From Nitrobacter sp. Nb-311A (GTDB taxonomy: Bacteria; Pseudomonadota; Alphaproteobacteria; Rhizobiales; Xanthobacteraceae), in the NCBI RefSeq assembly GCF_000152905.1, contig NZ_AAMY01000010.1:51161-115160 (forward strand): DNA of 64,000 nt. Direction: 5' to 3'. The position numbers were made by a program, and so were the translations under genes. Shown here in pieces: positions 9,043-18,924 of the stretch. Under the pieces are notes generated by a model. That model worked only from the letters and a program-made list of their open reading frames with translations, had not been told where the DNA came from and searched no databases. Position 1 is the first letter of the stretch. Each line of letters begins with the position of its first letter.

Positions 9043-9375
9043 ATGTTCATCGCCATGAATCGGTTCCGCGTCATCAAGGGAAATGAAGCGGCTTTTGAAC
9101 AGGTCTGGCTCTCGCGTGACAGTTATCTAGCGGACGTACCTGGATTCGTTGAGTTTCATCTGTTGCGTGGACCTGAAGCGGAAGATCACACGCTATATGC
9201 CTCTCACACGATCTGGCAGAACCGCGGCTCCTTCGAGGCATGGACGAAATCAGAGGCGTTTCGAGCCGCTCACGCCAGCGCGGGAGGCAATAAGCCTCTC
9301 TATCTAGGTCACCCTCAATTGGAAAAATTCGAGACGCTTCAGACTGTGACCAGTTCTGCAACCCAGCGCGGGTAA
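9043..9375 (+). CDS. Antibiotic-biosynthesis-monooxygenase-fold protein, probably haem-degrading (HmuQ/HmuD-like)
   Basis: This 110-residue single-domain ABM ferredoxin-like fold begins MFIAMNRFRVIKGNEAAFE and continues VPGFVEFHLLRGP and TLYASHTIW. The pattern resembles the small haem oxygenases HmuQ/HmuD of Bradyrhizobium (IsdG family), which open the haem ring to free iron. No haem-transport genes are adjacent, so the haem role is inferred from sequence resemblance alone. A generic ABM monooxygenase is the alternative. The gene is alone, with a strong terminator at 9438. Confidence 0.7.
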   Translation: MFIAMNRFRVIKGNEAAFEQVWLSRDSYLADVPGFVEFHLLRGPEAEDHTLYASHTIWQNRGSFEAWTKSEAFRAAHASAGGNKPLYLGHPQLEKFETLQTVTSSATQRG

Positions 9376-9437
9376 CCGCAGAACAACGACATGTCGCGCT
9401 CGTGCTGACGCAGCCCAGCCACTTTTAAGCGGCCGAT

Positions 9438-9463
9438 TCCGCCAGTGAGGACTGGCGGATTTT
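9438..9463 (+). terminator. Terminator after the ABM-fold gene
   Basis: TCCGCCAGT (9438-9446) pairs with ACTGGCGGA (9451-9459), followed by TTTT. Confidence 0.8.
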
Positions 9464-9464
9464 G

Positions 9465-9625
9465 CGTGAAGAAAACCCGTCAGATCAAAATCATAGAGAG
9501 CCCCGCTTCTGATTCGATCAAAGCGGGAAGGCTTCAGAGCATGATCCCGAGATGTGGGAACTGGTTTTCGGAAAAGATCATGCTCAAACAAATAGATAAA
9601 CGACGAGTCTAATCCAACGCAGTTG
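9465..9625. repeat. Dispersed intergenic repeat, copy B
   Basis: It contains the GTGAAGAAAACCCGTCAGAT/CAAAATCATAGAG block, a hairpin around CCCGCTTCTGATTCGATCAAAGCGGG, and the GAGCATGATCCCGA...AAAGATCATGCTC palindrome (9537-9584). All three blocks recur elsewhere in the window. Confidence 0.75.
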
Positions 9626-9675
9626 AATTCAGACTCCAGAGCCCGGAAGCTGCGCTCCGATCCCGGGAATCGATC

Positions 9676-9843
9676 CTACTTGATCTTAGCTTCGCGAAAT
9701 TCGACGTGTTTGCGCGCGACCGGATCGTATTTTTTCTTGACCAGCTTGTCGGTCATGGTGCGCGAATTCTTTTTAGCTACGTAGTAAAAGCCTGTGTCAG
9801 CACTGGAAACGAGCTTGACCTTGATGGTGACCGCCTTGGCCAT
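9676..9843 (-). CDS. rpmG: 50S ribosomal protein L33
   Basis: This 55-residue basic protein runs from ATG 9843 to a TAG at 9676 on the minus strand. It reads [18 protein letters not shown], then [15 protein letters not shown], and ends [11 protein letters not shown]. This is the alphaproteobacterial, cysteine-free form of L33, a component near the tRNA exit site of the large subunit. The absence of the CxxC pairs means it needs no zinc. It is a single gene and conserved across the order. Confidence 0.95.
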   Translation of the reverse strand: MAKAVTIKVKLVSSADTGFYYVAKKNSRTMTDKLVKKKYDPVARKHVEFREAKIK

Positions 9844-10237
9844 GTGCAAACCCTTGATGTCGGGAAAATGGAAAGCTGGCCCGCATCAGGCCTGCATTTA
9901 GCGGGCAAACTAGCCCCGAAACATCGAAAGTCAAGGATTTCGAAGTTCACGACGCTAAAATCGGTCCCACCCGGCGTTGGCTCGCCGGCGCCCGGTGTTT
10001 CGGGCGCACTCCACATCTGATTCTTGAATCGATTGTCATCGTATTGTCCGCTTTTGTATATTTTTCGGATCTTGTTCGTTTAATTTGTATGGAAGGCGAC
10101 AGGATTGAAAGAGATGTGCTTCGACTGGGGCTGGTTGGCCATTTAAGTATGAGCGGAGCGCCAAGTGTGGCTCCAACGCCCCAGCCACAGAGTTTCCGCT
10201 GAGTCTGCCCCAAAGGGGTTTCCTTATTACCCCGACG
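9844..10237. other. Intergenic region between rpmG and the TolC gene
   Basis: These 394 bases have no supported gene. AT-rich sequence around 10030-10090 probably holds promoter elements, and a GGCTGG/CCAGCC inverted pair lies near 10125 and 10185. I see no recognisable operator. Confidence 0.5.
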
Positions 10238-11749
10238 ATGAATATGTTTCGCGCGGGGGACTCGAGGGGGATCCGGCGTAGAGTTCCGCCTCGTGTGCAT
10301 CTGGTTAAGATGAAGAATGGAACTTCGCGGATGGGTGGTGTGAGACTGGTGGCCGGGGCCGCCGTGTTGGCTCTTGCGACGGCGTCACCGGGGGCGGCGA
10401 CACGGGGCGTTGCCGACACCATCGAGTCGGCACTTGTGCGATCGTACCAGAGCAACCCTCAACTCAACGCGCAGCGCGCCGCGGTTCGTGTCACCGATGA
10501 AAGTGTGCCCCAAGCCCTGTCGGGCTATCGGCCCAGAGTCGCCATAACCGCGAGTGGCGGCTATCAGCATAGCGACCTCACTGTTAGCCAGGGTCTGCCG
10601 AACCAGGGTTTGGTGGGCAACTTGCAGGCGAGGCTCAAGGGTGATCGGCTACCTGTGTCTGTCGGCGCCACGGTTTCACAGACGCTCTTTGACGGTTTCC
10701 AGGCTGCTAACAGGACCCGTGCGGCGGAAGGACAGGTTTCGGCCGCGCGCGAGGGATTAAGAGTTCTCGAGCAGACCGTTCTCCTCTCTGCGGCAACCAT
10801 CTACATGGATTATCTGCGGGATTCCGCCATTGTGGAAGTTCAGCGCAGCAATGTCCGCGTGCTCGAGGAGACGCTGAAGCAGACGCGTGATCGTTTCAAT
10901 GTCGGCGAGGTGACCCGAACCGACGTGGCGCAATCGGAGGCGCAACTCGCCGCCGGCCGTACGCAGCTTATGGCTGCTGAATCCACCCTCACGACCACGC
11001 GCGCGAATTTTCGGCGCATAGTTGGCAACGAACCCGGGCAATTGGCGCCGGGGTCGCCGGTCGATCGCTACCTGCCGGCAACGCTCGCAGGCGCCGTGGA
11101 TCTTGCCCTTACCCAAAATCCCAACGTAACCGCGGCGATGTATGGCATCGACATCAGTCACTTGCAGATCAAGGTTGCAGAGGGTGCGCTGTTCCCGAGT
11201 CTGACGCTCCAGGCCAGCGTGCAACAAGGCTATGATCAGCAGCTCACGATACCGAAACAGCTTTTCGCATCTGCGATCGCACAGGTGACGGTGCCGATCT
11301 ATCAGGGCGGCGCTGAATATTCGCTGATCCGCCAGTCCAAGGAAACGCTGGCCCAACAACGTCTCACTCTCGAACAGGTTCGCAATCAGGCGCGCGCCAG
11401 CGTGGTGCAGGCGTGGGGCCAGCTCGTCGCGACCAAGTTGCAGGTGAAGTCGGCCCAGGCTCAGGTTGAGGCGTCCGAGATTGCGGTCAACGGCATCCGC
11501 GAAGAAGCCAAGGCCGGGCAACGGACCACGTTCGACGTGTTGGTCGCGCAACAGACGCTCGTCAGCGCCCGCGTAGCGCTGGTGACAGCTCAACATGATC
11601 GCGTGGTCGCTTCCTATGCGGTTTTGAATGCCGTTGGTCGACTGTCGCCGCAGGTGCTGAAGCTAAACACCACGGTGTACGATCCGAGTGTCCACTACCA
11701 TCAGGTTCGCGACAGTTGGGCTGGTATGCGTACGCCGGACGGACAGTGA
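10238..11749 (+). CDS. TolC-family outer-membrane efflux protein
   Basis: An outer-membrane channel of up to 503 residues with the TolC architecture: two repeats of long coiled-coil helices (for example GLRVLEQTVLLSAATIYMDY, then FNVGEVTRTDVAQSEAQLAAG and the matching AKAGQRTTFDVLVAQQTLV in the second half). It forms the exit duct of type I secretion or RND efflux systems. A signal peptide (hydrophobic VRLVAGAAVLALATAS) begins around residue 35 of the longest frame. The ATG at 10310 (MKNGTSRMGG) is therefore a plausible start, 24 codons in. No inner-membrane pump is adjacent. In related genomes this gene precedes popZ and valS, as here. Confidence 0.9.
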   Translation: MNMFRAGDSRGIRRRVPPRVHLVKMKNGTSRMGGVRLVAGAAVLALATASPGAATRGVADTIESALVRSYQSNPQLNAQRAAVRVTDESVPQALSGYRPRVAITASGGYQHSDLTVSQGLPNQGLVGNLQARLKGDRLPVSVGATVSQTLFDGFQAANRTRAAEGQVSAAREGLRVLEQTVLLSAATIYMDYLRDSAIVEVQRSNVRVLEETLKQTRDRFNVGEVTRTDVAQSEAQLAAGRTQLMAAESTLTTTRANFRRIVGNEPGQLAPGSPVDRYLPATLAGAVDLALTQNPNVTAAMYGIDISHLQIKVAEGALFPSLTLQASVQQGYDQQLTIPKQLFASAIAQVTVPIYQGGAEYSLIRQSKETLAQQRLTLEQVRNQARASVVQAWGQLVATKLQVKSAQAQVEASEIAVNGIREEAKAGQRTTFDVLVAQQTLVSARVALVTAQHDRVVASYAVLNAVGRLSPQVLKLNTTVYDPSVHYHQVRDSWAGMRTPDGQ

Positions 11750-11756
11750 TCGCGTC

Positions 11757-11778
11757 GACTGTGGCCGCGTCCACAGTC
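11757..11778. other. Hairpin just after the TolC gene
   Basis: GACTGTGG (11757-11764) and CCACAGTC (11771-11778) form a perfect 8-bp stem with a 6-base loop, 8 bases after the stop codon. No T-tract follows, so it may be a transcript-stabilising hairpin rather than an intrinsic terminator. Confidence 0.5.
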
Positions 11779-12015
11779 CCGTTGCTTGCAATCAATTGTT
11801 GCCATGCCGTACCCTTCCACAGGATCGGGAAGCGATTCGGACCACAGTCGGCGTTTATCGGATCTTGCTGCGGAAGTTCGGGCGAAGAATTGGGGTCGCC
11901 ACCGGTTCGCAACGCTTTCTTGGGGAATAAATCCGGTTGCGATCGAAATCGACGCCGCACCTCGGAAAGTCCTTCATCGCTTGAGGCCAGGGCCGCGACA
12001 GATGTGGAGTTGGAC

Positions 12016-12675
12016 ATGACGCAACCTGCAAAGGTCCCGGAGCCCTCTATGGAGGAGATTCTGGCGTCGATCCGTCGCATCATCGCGGATGATGAAAAGC
12101 CCGCGGCGGCTGGAGGCTTAGCCGTCGCTGAGACAGCTGTAGCAAAACCTCAATCCACCCCTTCCGTCGCTAAGCCGGCCACTCCCGCGAATGCTGACGG
12201 CGCCAATAGCCAGGACGATATTGACGCGATGCTTGCGAACCTCGACGCCGCAACCACCGAGGAGGAAGTCCGGCCTGCCCAGGCTGACGAGGTTTTCGAA
12301 CTAACGGATGAAATGGCCGTGCCGAATGCTCCGCAGGCGGCTTTTCAGAAAATCGAGCCTCAGGACGATTTGGAATTCGCCGAGGCTGCACAGGCCGCGA
12401 CTGCCCCGCCGGATCCTCCTGCTGTCGCTCGTCCGCCCAATCCAGATGCCGCACCGGCAGCGCAAATTCTGTCGCATTCGACAGTGTCTGCGGTCGAAAC
12501 CGCTTTCAACTCACTTGCCAGCACCGTGTTGACCAACAACGCTCGCACACTAGAGGATCTGGTCAAGGAGATGCTGCGTCCGATGCTGAAGTCCTGGCTC
12601 GATGACAACCTGCCGGGGTTGGTGGAGCGCATCGTCAAGGCTGAAATCGAGCGGGTCTCGCGCGGGCGCCCGTAA
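12016..12675 (+). CDS. popZ: Polar organizing protein PopZ (DUF2497)
   Basis: This 219-residue protein has the PopZ layout: a conserved N-terminal helix (SMEEILASIRRIIADDE), a long acidic, Pro/Ala-rich disordered middle, and a conserved C-terminal helical region (LVKEMLRPMLKSWLDDNLPGLVERIVKAEIERVSRG, quoted in parts: LVKEMLRPMLKSWLDD and LVERIVKAEIERV). PopZ assembles a polar matrix that anchors the chromosome origin through ParB and sorts cell-cycle proteins. The frame is open 100 codons upstream, but ATG 12016 gives the family N-terminus MTQPAKVPEPSMEEIL. Its position directly before valS is the same as in Caulobacter. Confidence 0.92.
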   Translation: MTQPAKVPEPSMEEILASIRRIIADDEKPAAAGGLAVAETAVAKPQSTPSVAKPATPANADGANSQDDIDAMLANLDAATTEEEVRPAQADEVFELTDEMAVPNAPQAAFQKIEPQDDLEFAEAAQAATAPPDPPAVARPPNPDAAPAAQILSHSTVSAVETAFNSLASTVLTNNARTLEDLVKEMLRPMLKSWLDDNLPGLVERIVKAEIERVSRGRP

Positions 12676-12782
12676 TCTCCGTCTACGGAGCCGGAACAGC
12701 CCGGCAGCCCTCGAAGCGGAAGGTCGAACCGGCCCCTGATGCCTGGAACCTACCTCTGCGTTCCGGAGCATTTTCCGGCGAG

Positions 12783-13010
12783 AGCATGATCCCGAAAAGT
12801 GAAAACCGGTTTTCGGAAAAGATCGCGCTCAAACAAAAAGATAAGCGACGATTCTGATTCAACGTGGTTGAAACAGACTCTAACGTGGTTGAAACAGACT
12901 CTAAAGCATTTTCCGACGAAGTGGATAGCGGTTTGCGTGAAGAAACCGCGTCAAATCAAAATCATAGAGCCTCGCTTCCGATTCAATGAGAAGCAGAAAG
13001 CTTTAAGTGA
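12783..13010. repeat. Dispersed intergenic repeat, copy C, with internal 21-bp tandem duplication
   Basis: It has the GAGCATGATCCCGAAAAGTG / ATCGCGCTC palindrome, then two perfect 21-bp tandem units (12861-12881 and 12882-12902), then the GCGTGAAGAAACCGCGTCAA and TCAAAATCATAGAGCC blocks. It fills most of the popZ-valS gap. Confidence 0.8.
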
Positions 13011-13201
13011 AGTCTCGTAAGAAAATGCTCTCGATCAAATAACTGGCGCGTATTTTGATCGCAAAGCCGGTATCAACTTTCGCGGAATACGCCAAGGCCG
13101 GTTTATTCGGTGGTCTTGTTGACTTGATGCGCCCTGAAAGGCTTTTAGAGTCAATGGATTTATTCCCTGCATCGACCTGAACCGCCCTGACTGTGATTGC
13201 C

Positions 13202-16060
13202 ATGATCGAAAAAACTTACCAGCCATCTGAAATTGAATGTCGAATGTCCCGCGCTTGGGAAGAGGCCGGCGCGTTCGAAGCTGGCCGGCCCGAACGCCGC
13301 GAGGCTGAGCCGTTCACGATCGTCATTCCACCGCCGAATGTCACAGGCTCGTTGCACATGGGGCACGCGCTGAACAACACCTTACAGGACGTGCTGTGTC
13401 GCTTCGAGCGGATGCGCGGCCGCGACGTTCTATGGCAGCCAGGCACCGATCACGCCGGCATCGCGACCCAGATGGTGGTGGAGCGGCAGTTGGCGGAACG
13501 GCAGGAGCCCGGCCGCCGCGACATGGGCCGGGCCAGGTTTCTCGAGCGAGTTTGGCAGTGGAAGGCCGAGAGCGGCGGCGTAATTGTCAACCAGTTGAAA
13601 CGGTTAGGAGCGTCCTGCGATTGGTCGCGCGAACGTTTCACCATGGACGAAGGGCTGTCACGCGCGGTCGCCAAGGTTTTTGTCGAGCTGCATCGCGCCG
13701 GCTTGATCTACAAGGACAAGCGGCTGGTCAATTGGGACCCGAAACTGCTCACCGCGATCTCCGATCTCGAGGTGAAACAGGTCGAGGTCAAGGGCAGCCT
13801 GTGGCATCTGCGCTATCCGATCGAAGGCAAGGCTTTCGATCCGAGCGATTCGTCGACCTTTATCGTCGTCGCCACTACACGGCCGGAGACGATGCTGGGC
13901 GATACTGCCGTCGCCGTGCACCCTGACAACGAGAAGCTCGAACACTTGATCGGCAGCAATGTCGTGCTGCCCCTGGTCGGCCGCATCATTCCGATAGTTG
14001 GCGACGACTATGCCGATCCGGAGAAGGGCACAGGCGCAGTCAAAATTACTCCGGCTCACGATTTTAACGACTTCGAGGTCGGAAAGCGCCACCACCTGGC
14101 GCAGATCAGTGTGCTCGATCGTGAAGGCCGGCTCATGCTGTCCGGCAACGAGGACTTTCTGCGCGACCTGCCCGAAGGGGCGTTGATGCTGGCTGACGCG
14201 TTCGACGGCATGGATCGCTTCGCCGCGCGCAAGGCGATCGTGGCGCGCCTTGAAGAGTCAGGTTTTCTCGACAAGATCGAGCCTTATGCGCACATGGTGC
14301 CACACGGCGACCGCTCCAACGCCGTCATCGAACCATACCTGACTGACCAATGGTACGTTGACGCCAAGGAACTGGCTCGGCCAGCGATGGCCGCGGTGCG
14401 TTCGGGCGAAACAACCTTCGTGCCGAAAAACTGGGAGAAGACCTACTTCGAGTGGATGGAGAACATCCAGCCCTGGTGTATCTCGCGGCAGCTCTGGTGG
14501 GGTCATCAGATTCCGGCCTGGTATGGTCCGGACGGCAAGGTGTTCGTCGCGGAGACGGAGGCCGAGGCGATCGGTCATGCGCTTGGCTATTACGTCGAGC
14601 AGGGTGTGATTACAGCGGAGCAGGGCGCCGAGATGGCGCGCGATCCAGCGAAGCGTGATGGCTTCATCACGCGAGACGAAGACGTGCTCGACACCTGGTT
14701 TTCTTCGGCGCTGTGGCCGTTCTCGACGCTCGGCTGGCCGGATAAGACGCCGGAGCTGAACCGTTATTATCCGACCAACGTGCTCGTCACCGGTTTCGAC
14801 ATCATCTTCTTCTGGGTTGCCCGAATGATGATGATGGGCATCCACTTCATGCAGCAAGCCCCGTTCTCGACGGTCTATATCCACGCGCTCGTTCGCGACG
14901 AGAAGGGCGCCAAGATGTCGAAGTCGAAGGGTAACGTCATTGATCCCCTGCATCTGGTCGACAAATACGGTGCGGATGCCCTGCGCTTCACGCTCGCCGC
15001 GATGGCGGTGCAGGGCCGCGATATCAAGCTGTCTCCGCAAAGGGTCGAAGGCTATCGCAACTTCGCGACCAAGCTGTGGAACGCTTGCCGCTTCGCCGAG
15101 ATGAACGAGTGCGTACTGCCGCCGGACTTCGATGCGACGGCTGCAAAGGAAACGCTCAATCGGTGGATCGTCCACGAGACCGCGCGCGCGACGTGCGAGG
15201 TCACCGAGGCCATCGAATCCTCTCGTTTCAATGACGCCGCCGGCGCACTCTACCGCTTTGTCTGGAATGTCTACTGCGACTGGTATCTTGAACTCGCAAA
15301 GCCTGTCATTTCGGGCGAGGACGGCCCCGCCAAGTCCGAGACTCGCGCGATGGTCGCCTGGGCGCGCGATGAAATTCTGAAGCTTTTACATCCGTTCATG
15401 CCGTTCATCACAGAGGAGCTATGGGCGGTGACGTCGGCGCGGACTCAACTGCTGACCCTGACAGAGTGGCCAAACAAGGCTGATCTCACCCGCAAGCGGC
15501 GGACGTTGATCGCGGCTGCCGATCCCTTCAGCGGGTCAGAACCAGTAACCGATCTGCTGGAACCCTACTTCCGTGACGACGCCGCCGAAGCCGAGATCGG
15601 CTGGGTGGTCGATCTTGTCACAGCCATTCGCTCCGTCCGCGCCGAGATGAATATTCCACCTGCAACTCTGGCGCCGCTGGTGCTCGCAGGCGCATCCGAC
15701 GAGAGCAGGGCGCGGGCACAGCGCTGGAGCGACGTCATCAAGCGGATGGCCCGGCTTGCGGATATTTCATTCGCAGACAAGGCACCGGCAGGCGCCGTGC
15801 AACTGCTGATCCGCGGTGAAATTATCGCGCTCCCGTTGAAAGGTATCGTCGACGTCGGCGCTCAGCGCACGCGTTTGGGGAAAGAAATCGCCAAGGCTGA
15901 CGCCGATATCAATCGCGTCGATTTCAAGCTTGCAGATCAGAATTTCGTTGCCAACGCGCCCGAAGACATCGTCGAGGACGAGAAGGAAAAGCGGGAAGCC
16001 GCAGCCGCGCGCAAGGCGAAGTTCGTCGAGGCGCTGGAGCGATTGAAGGCCGCTGAGTGA
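13202..16060 (+). CDS. valS: Valyl-tRNA synthetase
   Basis: A class I aminoacyl-tRNA synthetase of 952 residues that charges tRNA-Val and edits mischarged threonine. HIGH-type motif PPPNVTGSLHMGHA lies at residues 43-56 and the KMSKS loop (GAKMSKSKGNVIDP) near 570. The editing domain lies between them (TTRPETMLGDTAVAVHP), and the C-terminus has the valine-specific coiled-coil arm (about residues 885-952, Lys/Glu-rich). ATG 13202 is chosen over an upstream GTG at 13193. The stop overlaps the start of the MFS gene by three bases, implying translational coupling. Confidence 0.97.
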   Translation: MIEKTYQPSEIECRMSRAWEEAGAFEAGRPERREAEPFTIVIPPPNVTGSLHMGHALNNTLQDVLCRFERMRGRDVLWQPGTDHAGIATQMVVERQLAERQEPGRRDMGRARFLERVWQWKAESGGVIVNQLKRLGASCDWSRERFTMDEGLSRAVAKVFVELHRAGLIYKDKRLVNWDPKLLTAISDLEVKQVEVKGSLWHLRYPIEGKAFDPSDSSTFIVVATTRPETMLGDTAVAVHPDNEKLEHLIGSNVVLPLVGRIIPIVGDDYADPEKGTGAVKITPAHDFNDFEVGKRHHLAQISVLDREGRLMLSGNEDFLRDLPEGALMLADAFDGMDRFAARKAIVARLEESGFLDKIEPYAHMVPHGDRSNAVIEPYLTDQWYVDAKELARPAMAAVRSGETTFVPKNWEKTYFEWMENIQPWCISRQLWWGHQIPAWYGPDGKVFVAETEAEAIGHALGYYVEQGVITAEQGAEMARDPAKRDGFITRDEDVLDTWFSSALWPFSTLGWPDKTPELNRYYPTNVLVTGFDIIFFWVARMMMMGIHFMQQAPFSTVYIHALVRDEKGAKMSKSKGNVIDPLHLVDKYGADALRFTLAAMAVQGRDIKLSPQRVEGYRNFATKLWNACRFAEMNECVLPPDFDATAAKETLNRWIVHETARATCEVTEAIESSRFNDAAGALYRFVWNVYCDWYLELAKPVISGEDGPAKSETRAMVAWARDEILKLLHPFMPFITEELWAVTSARTQLLTLTEWPNKADLTRKRRTLIAAADPFSGSEPVTDLLEPYFRDDAAEAEIGWVVDLVTAIRSVRAEMNIPPATLAPLVLAGASDESRARAQRWSDVIKRMARLADISFADKAPAGAVQLLIRGEIIALPLKGIVDVGAQRTRLGKEIAKADADINRVDFKLADQNFVANAPEDIVEDEKEKREAAAARKAKFVEALERLKAAE

Positions 16061-17223
16061 GTGTTGCGCGGTCGTCATCACTGCGCCCCTTGACTCTTTT
16101 ATGGCTTGGGGGCGTAGGGCTGCGGCTGACGATCCTTGCGGTGCCGCCGGTACTGGCGCTTATCATTTCCGATCTCGCGTTGTCGGGAACCGAGGTCGGG
16201 ATTCTCAATGCGATTCCGGTCAGCCTGTTCGCGCTTGTCGCGGTGCCAGGATCGCTGCTGATCGCGCGCGTCGGCGCTGTCAGGGCGCTCGTAGTCGGCC
16301 TCCTGATCGCAGCAGTCGGCTCGGCGCTACGCGGTTTCGCCATCGACGCAATGACGCTGTTCGCTGCGACCGCGCTGATGGCGGCGGGCGTCGCCCTGAT
16401 GCAGCCGGCGTTTCCGCCGCTGGTGCGGCAGTGGGTTCCTCGCCGGATTGGTTTCGCCACGGCCGTCTACACCAACGGATTGCTGTGCGGCGAGATCTTT
16501 CCGGTCGTGCTCGCCGCGGGGACCGTGCTCCTGCTGGGAGGCGGGTGGCGCGGAAGTCTCGAACTTTGGTCGATCGCGGCGGCAGCGATCGCACTGATCA
16601 TCTTTGTCGCGCGGCCGGACGGGAGCCATGCATCCGCTCAGCTGAGCCGCTGGATGCCGGACTGGCGCGATCCGCTGCTCTGGAAAGTCGGCCTCGTCGC
16701 CAGCGCGAACAACCAGCTTTACTTCTGCACGAATGCGTTTCTGCCGGGCCTGTTGCTGCAAAACGGCCAGACGGAGCTGATCGGGCCTTCGCTATCGGCA
16801 CTCAATCTGGGGCAGTTACCGGGTTCGGCCCTCCTTATGCTGATGGCGAGTCGTCTGGAGCGGAGGAGGTGGCCGCTCGTTCTTTGCGGCGTGCTCGGCC
16901 TGCTTGCTGTCGTTGGCGTCATGACGACGACAAATCTCTGGATAATCATCGGCTCAGCGGCGTTGGTGGGCTTCACCTGCGCCGTGGGCCTGACTCTTGT
17001 GCTGACGTTACCGGCCCTGCTGGTCGCTCCCGATGACGTTCCTCACAACTCAGCCGGAATGTTCACCATCGGTTACGGGATCGCCATGCTGATTTCCATC
17101 ATTGGCGGGGTGGTCTGGGATTTTACCGGCAATGCTGTCTTTGCGTTCGTGCCGATCGGTCTTGCCGTCGTACCGATGGTCGTACTGCCGCTGGGGATCG
17201 ATTTCAGGACCCAGCGCTCTTGA
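16057..17223 (+). CDS. MFS transporter of the CynX/NimT (cyanate permease-like) type
   Basis: This 388-residue polytopic membrane protein has about 12 predicted hydrophobic segments. Its N-terminal part ([33 protein letters not shown], seen as two helices with an LSGTEVG turn) resembles the CynX/NimT group of the major facilitator superfamily, which includes cyanate and nitroimidazole transporters. The substrate here is unknown. It starts at GTG 16057, overlapping the valS TGA (GTGA). The coupling to valS looks organisational rather than functional. Its 3' end runs 20 bases into the convergent glycosylase gene. Confidence 0.8.
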   Translation: MSVARSSSLRPLTLLWLGGVGLRLTILAVPPVLALIISDLALSGTEVGILNAIPVSLFALVAVPGSLLIARVGAVRALVVGLLIAAVGSALRGFAIDAMTLFAATALMAAGVALMQPAFPPLVRQWVPRRIGFATAVYTNGLLCGEIFPVVLAAGTVLLLGGGWRGSLELWSIAAAAIALIIFVARPDGSHASAQLSRWMPDWRDPLLWKVGLVASANNQLYFCTNAFLPGLLLQNGQTELIGPSLSALNLGQLPGSALLMLMASRLERRRWPLVLCGVLGLLAVVGVMTTTNLWIIIGSAALVGFTCAVGLTLVLTLPALLVAPDDVPHNSAGMFTIGYGIAMLISIIGGVVWDFTGNAVFAFVPIGLAVVPMVVLPLGIDFRTQRS

Positions 17224-17830
17224 AGGGCCTGCTGAGGAATTTCGATCCCTTCAATCCGTATCGCCAGGGCAAGTCTGCCGCCTTGGTAATGCCGATGCGC
17301 ACGCCGGCGACGACTTCAACCTCGTTTGTGCGTTGGAAGAGCGCGATGGGGGACGCATCGAGCGGCAGCGCATTATGCGCGATCGATATGCCGAGCGCCT
17401 GGCATAATCTGCCTGGCCCCGAACACAGGAAACGCTCCTCATGCAGTCCGCGCCGTCGCCGCATCGCCGCAATGCCGTGGGTCGGCTGCACCGCGCGGAT
17501 CAGAACCGCGGCAGCGGAGCCATCCATTTCGCAGACAAAGTTTACACACCAGTGGATGCCATAAGAGCGATAGACATAGGCGAATCCGGGCGGGCCGAAC
17601 ATCACCATGTTCCGAGGGGTCGGTCCTCGATAAGAATGCGCCGCCGGCTCGGTGTGATGATAGGCCTCCACCTCGACGATGATGCCGCCGATGCCTTCGA
17701 CCAGCAGCGTCGCGCCGATCAGGTCGGGAGCCACGTCATGCACGCTGCGACTGAAGAACGCACGCTTGAGCGGTTTGCCGAGAACAGGCGGATTTGGGCT
17801 GTCGGATGTCAGGTTTGGCGTCAGTTTCAT
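17204..17830 (-). CDS. DNA-3-methyladenine glycosylase (AAG/MPG family)
   Basis: This 208-residue base-excision enzyme removes alkylated purines such as 3-methyladenine. Family motifs are present: [19 protein letters not shown], the catalytic-site stretch [19 protein letters not shown] (with the conserved Glu), [20 protein letters not shown], and [14 protein letters not shown] near the C-terminus. It resembles the mammalian MPG/AAG fold rather than AlkA. It is convergent with the MFS gene (20-bp overlap of 3' ends) and divergent from lipA. Confidence 0.93.
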   Translation of the reverse strand: MKLTPNLTSDSPNPPVLGKPLKRAFFSRSVHDVAPDLIGATLLVEGIGGIIVEVEAYHHTEPAAHSYRGPTPRNMVMFGPPGFAYVYRSYGIHWCVNFVCEMDGSAAAVLIRAVQPTHGIAAMRRRRGLHEERFLCSGPGRLCQALGISIAHNALPLDASPIALFQRTNEVEVVAGVRIGITKAADLPWRYGLKGSKFLSRPFKSAGS

Positions 17831-17953
17831 GCGGCAATCGGAGCGGACGGGTGGCTTCGGGATATGTTACATAATCTGGCTGATCTGGCGAAGCGGGTTG
17901 CGGCCCTGCGCCGCGCGGATTACGTAAGACCTTCCGTATAACCGGATCATTCA

Positions 17954-18913
17954 ATGGTTGTCATCCTCGATACGGTTTCCGCCAATCCGGTTCGGCCGAG
18001 GCATCCGGAAAAGATCAACCGGCCCGACGCGCTTTCGCCGCCGAAGCCGGACTGGATTCGCGTGCGCGCACCGAACACGCGCGGCTATGCGGATACGCGC
18101 CGGATCGTCAAGGAGAACGGACTGGTCACCGTATGCGAGGAGGCGGGCTGCCCGAACATCGGCGAGTGCTGGGACAAGAAACACGCCACCTTCATGATCA
18201 TGGGCGACACCTGCACCCGCGCCTGCGCCTTCTGCAACGTCAAGACGGGAATGCCCGGCGCGCTCGAGACGTCCGAGCCCGAATATGTGGCCGAGGCGAC
18301 GCGCAAGCTGGGGCTGGCGCACGTCGTCGTCACATCCGTTGATCGCGACGACCTCGACGACGGAGGCGCGGAACATTTCGCGCAGACCATTCGCGCGATC
18401 CGCGAGTGCTGCCCGACAACCACCATCGAAATCCTGACGCCGGACTTCCTCCGCAAGAAAGGGGCACTGGAAAGGGTCGTGGCGGCGAAGCCCGACGTCT
18501 TCAACCACAACCTCGAAACCGTGCCGTCGCGATACCTGACGGTGCGCCCCGGTGCGCGCTATTTTCATTCCATCCGCCTGTTGCAGCGAGTGAAGGAAAT
18601 CGATCCGACGCTCTTCACCAAGTCCGGTATCATGGTTGGGCTCGGCGAGGAGCGTCACGAAGTCTTGCAGGTGATGGACGACTTGAGATCCGCGGATGTC
18701 GATTTTCTTACCATCGGGCAGTACCTGCAACCGACCCGCAAGCATCACGCCGTGATGCGCTACGTCACACCGGAGGAGTTTTCAGGCTACGAGACCGTCG
18801 CTTACACCAAGGGCTTTCTGATGGTGTCGGCGAGTCCGCTGACGCGCTCGTCGCATCACGCCGGCGAGGATTTTGCAAAGCTGCGGGCCGCGCGCGCCGC
18901 GCTGGAGCGCTAG
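17954..18913 (+). CDS. lipA: Lipoyl synthase
   Basis: A radical-SAM enzyme of 319 residues that inserts two sulfurs into octanoyl groups on lipoyl domains of pyruvate and 2-oxoglutarate dehydrogenases. Both iron-sulfur sites are visible: the auxiliary-cluster cysteines [12 protein letters not shown] near residue 61 and the radical-[11 protein letters not shown] near 90. The C-terminal [10 protein letters not shown] carries the conserved RSSxxA serine that ligates the auxiliary cluster. Start ATG 17954. The next gene begins 11 bases after the stop, so lipA leads a three-gene operon. Confidence 0.97.
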   Translation: MVVILDTVSANPVRPRHPEKINRPDALSPPKPDWIRVRAPNTRGYADTRRIVKENGLVTVCEEAGCPNIGECWDKKHATFMIMGDTCTRACAFCNVKTGMPGALETSEPEYVAEATRKLGLAHVVVTSVDRDDLDDGGAEHFAQTIRAIRECCPTTTIEILTPDFLRKKGALERVVAAKPDVFNHNLETVPSRYLTVRPGARYFHSIRLLQRVKEIDPTLFTKSGIMVGLGEERHEVLQVMDDLRSADVDFLTIGQYLQPTRKHHAVMRYVTPEEFSGYETVAYTKGFLMVSASPLTRSSHHAGEDFAKLRAARAALER

Positions 18914-18924
18914 TCGCGCGTCTT

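Noticed and set aside
10757..11596. A 279-codon minus-strand frame opposite the TolC gene
   Set aside because: Antisense shadow; the plus-strand frame has the TolC repeats and a signal peptide.
16101..17036. A 311-codon frame inside the MFS gene
   Set aside because: Same strand, other frame, Arg-rich and without hydrophobic segments; the MFS frame is clearly coding.
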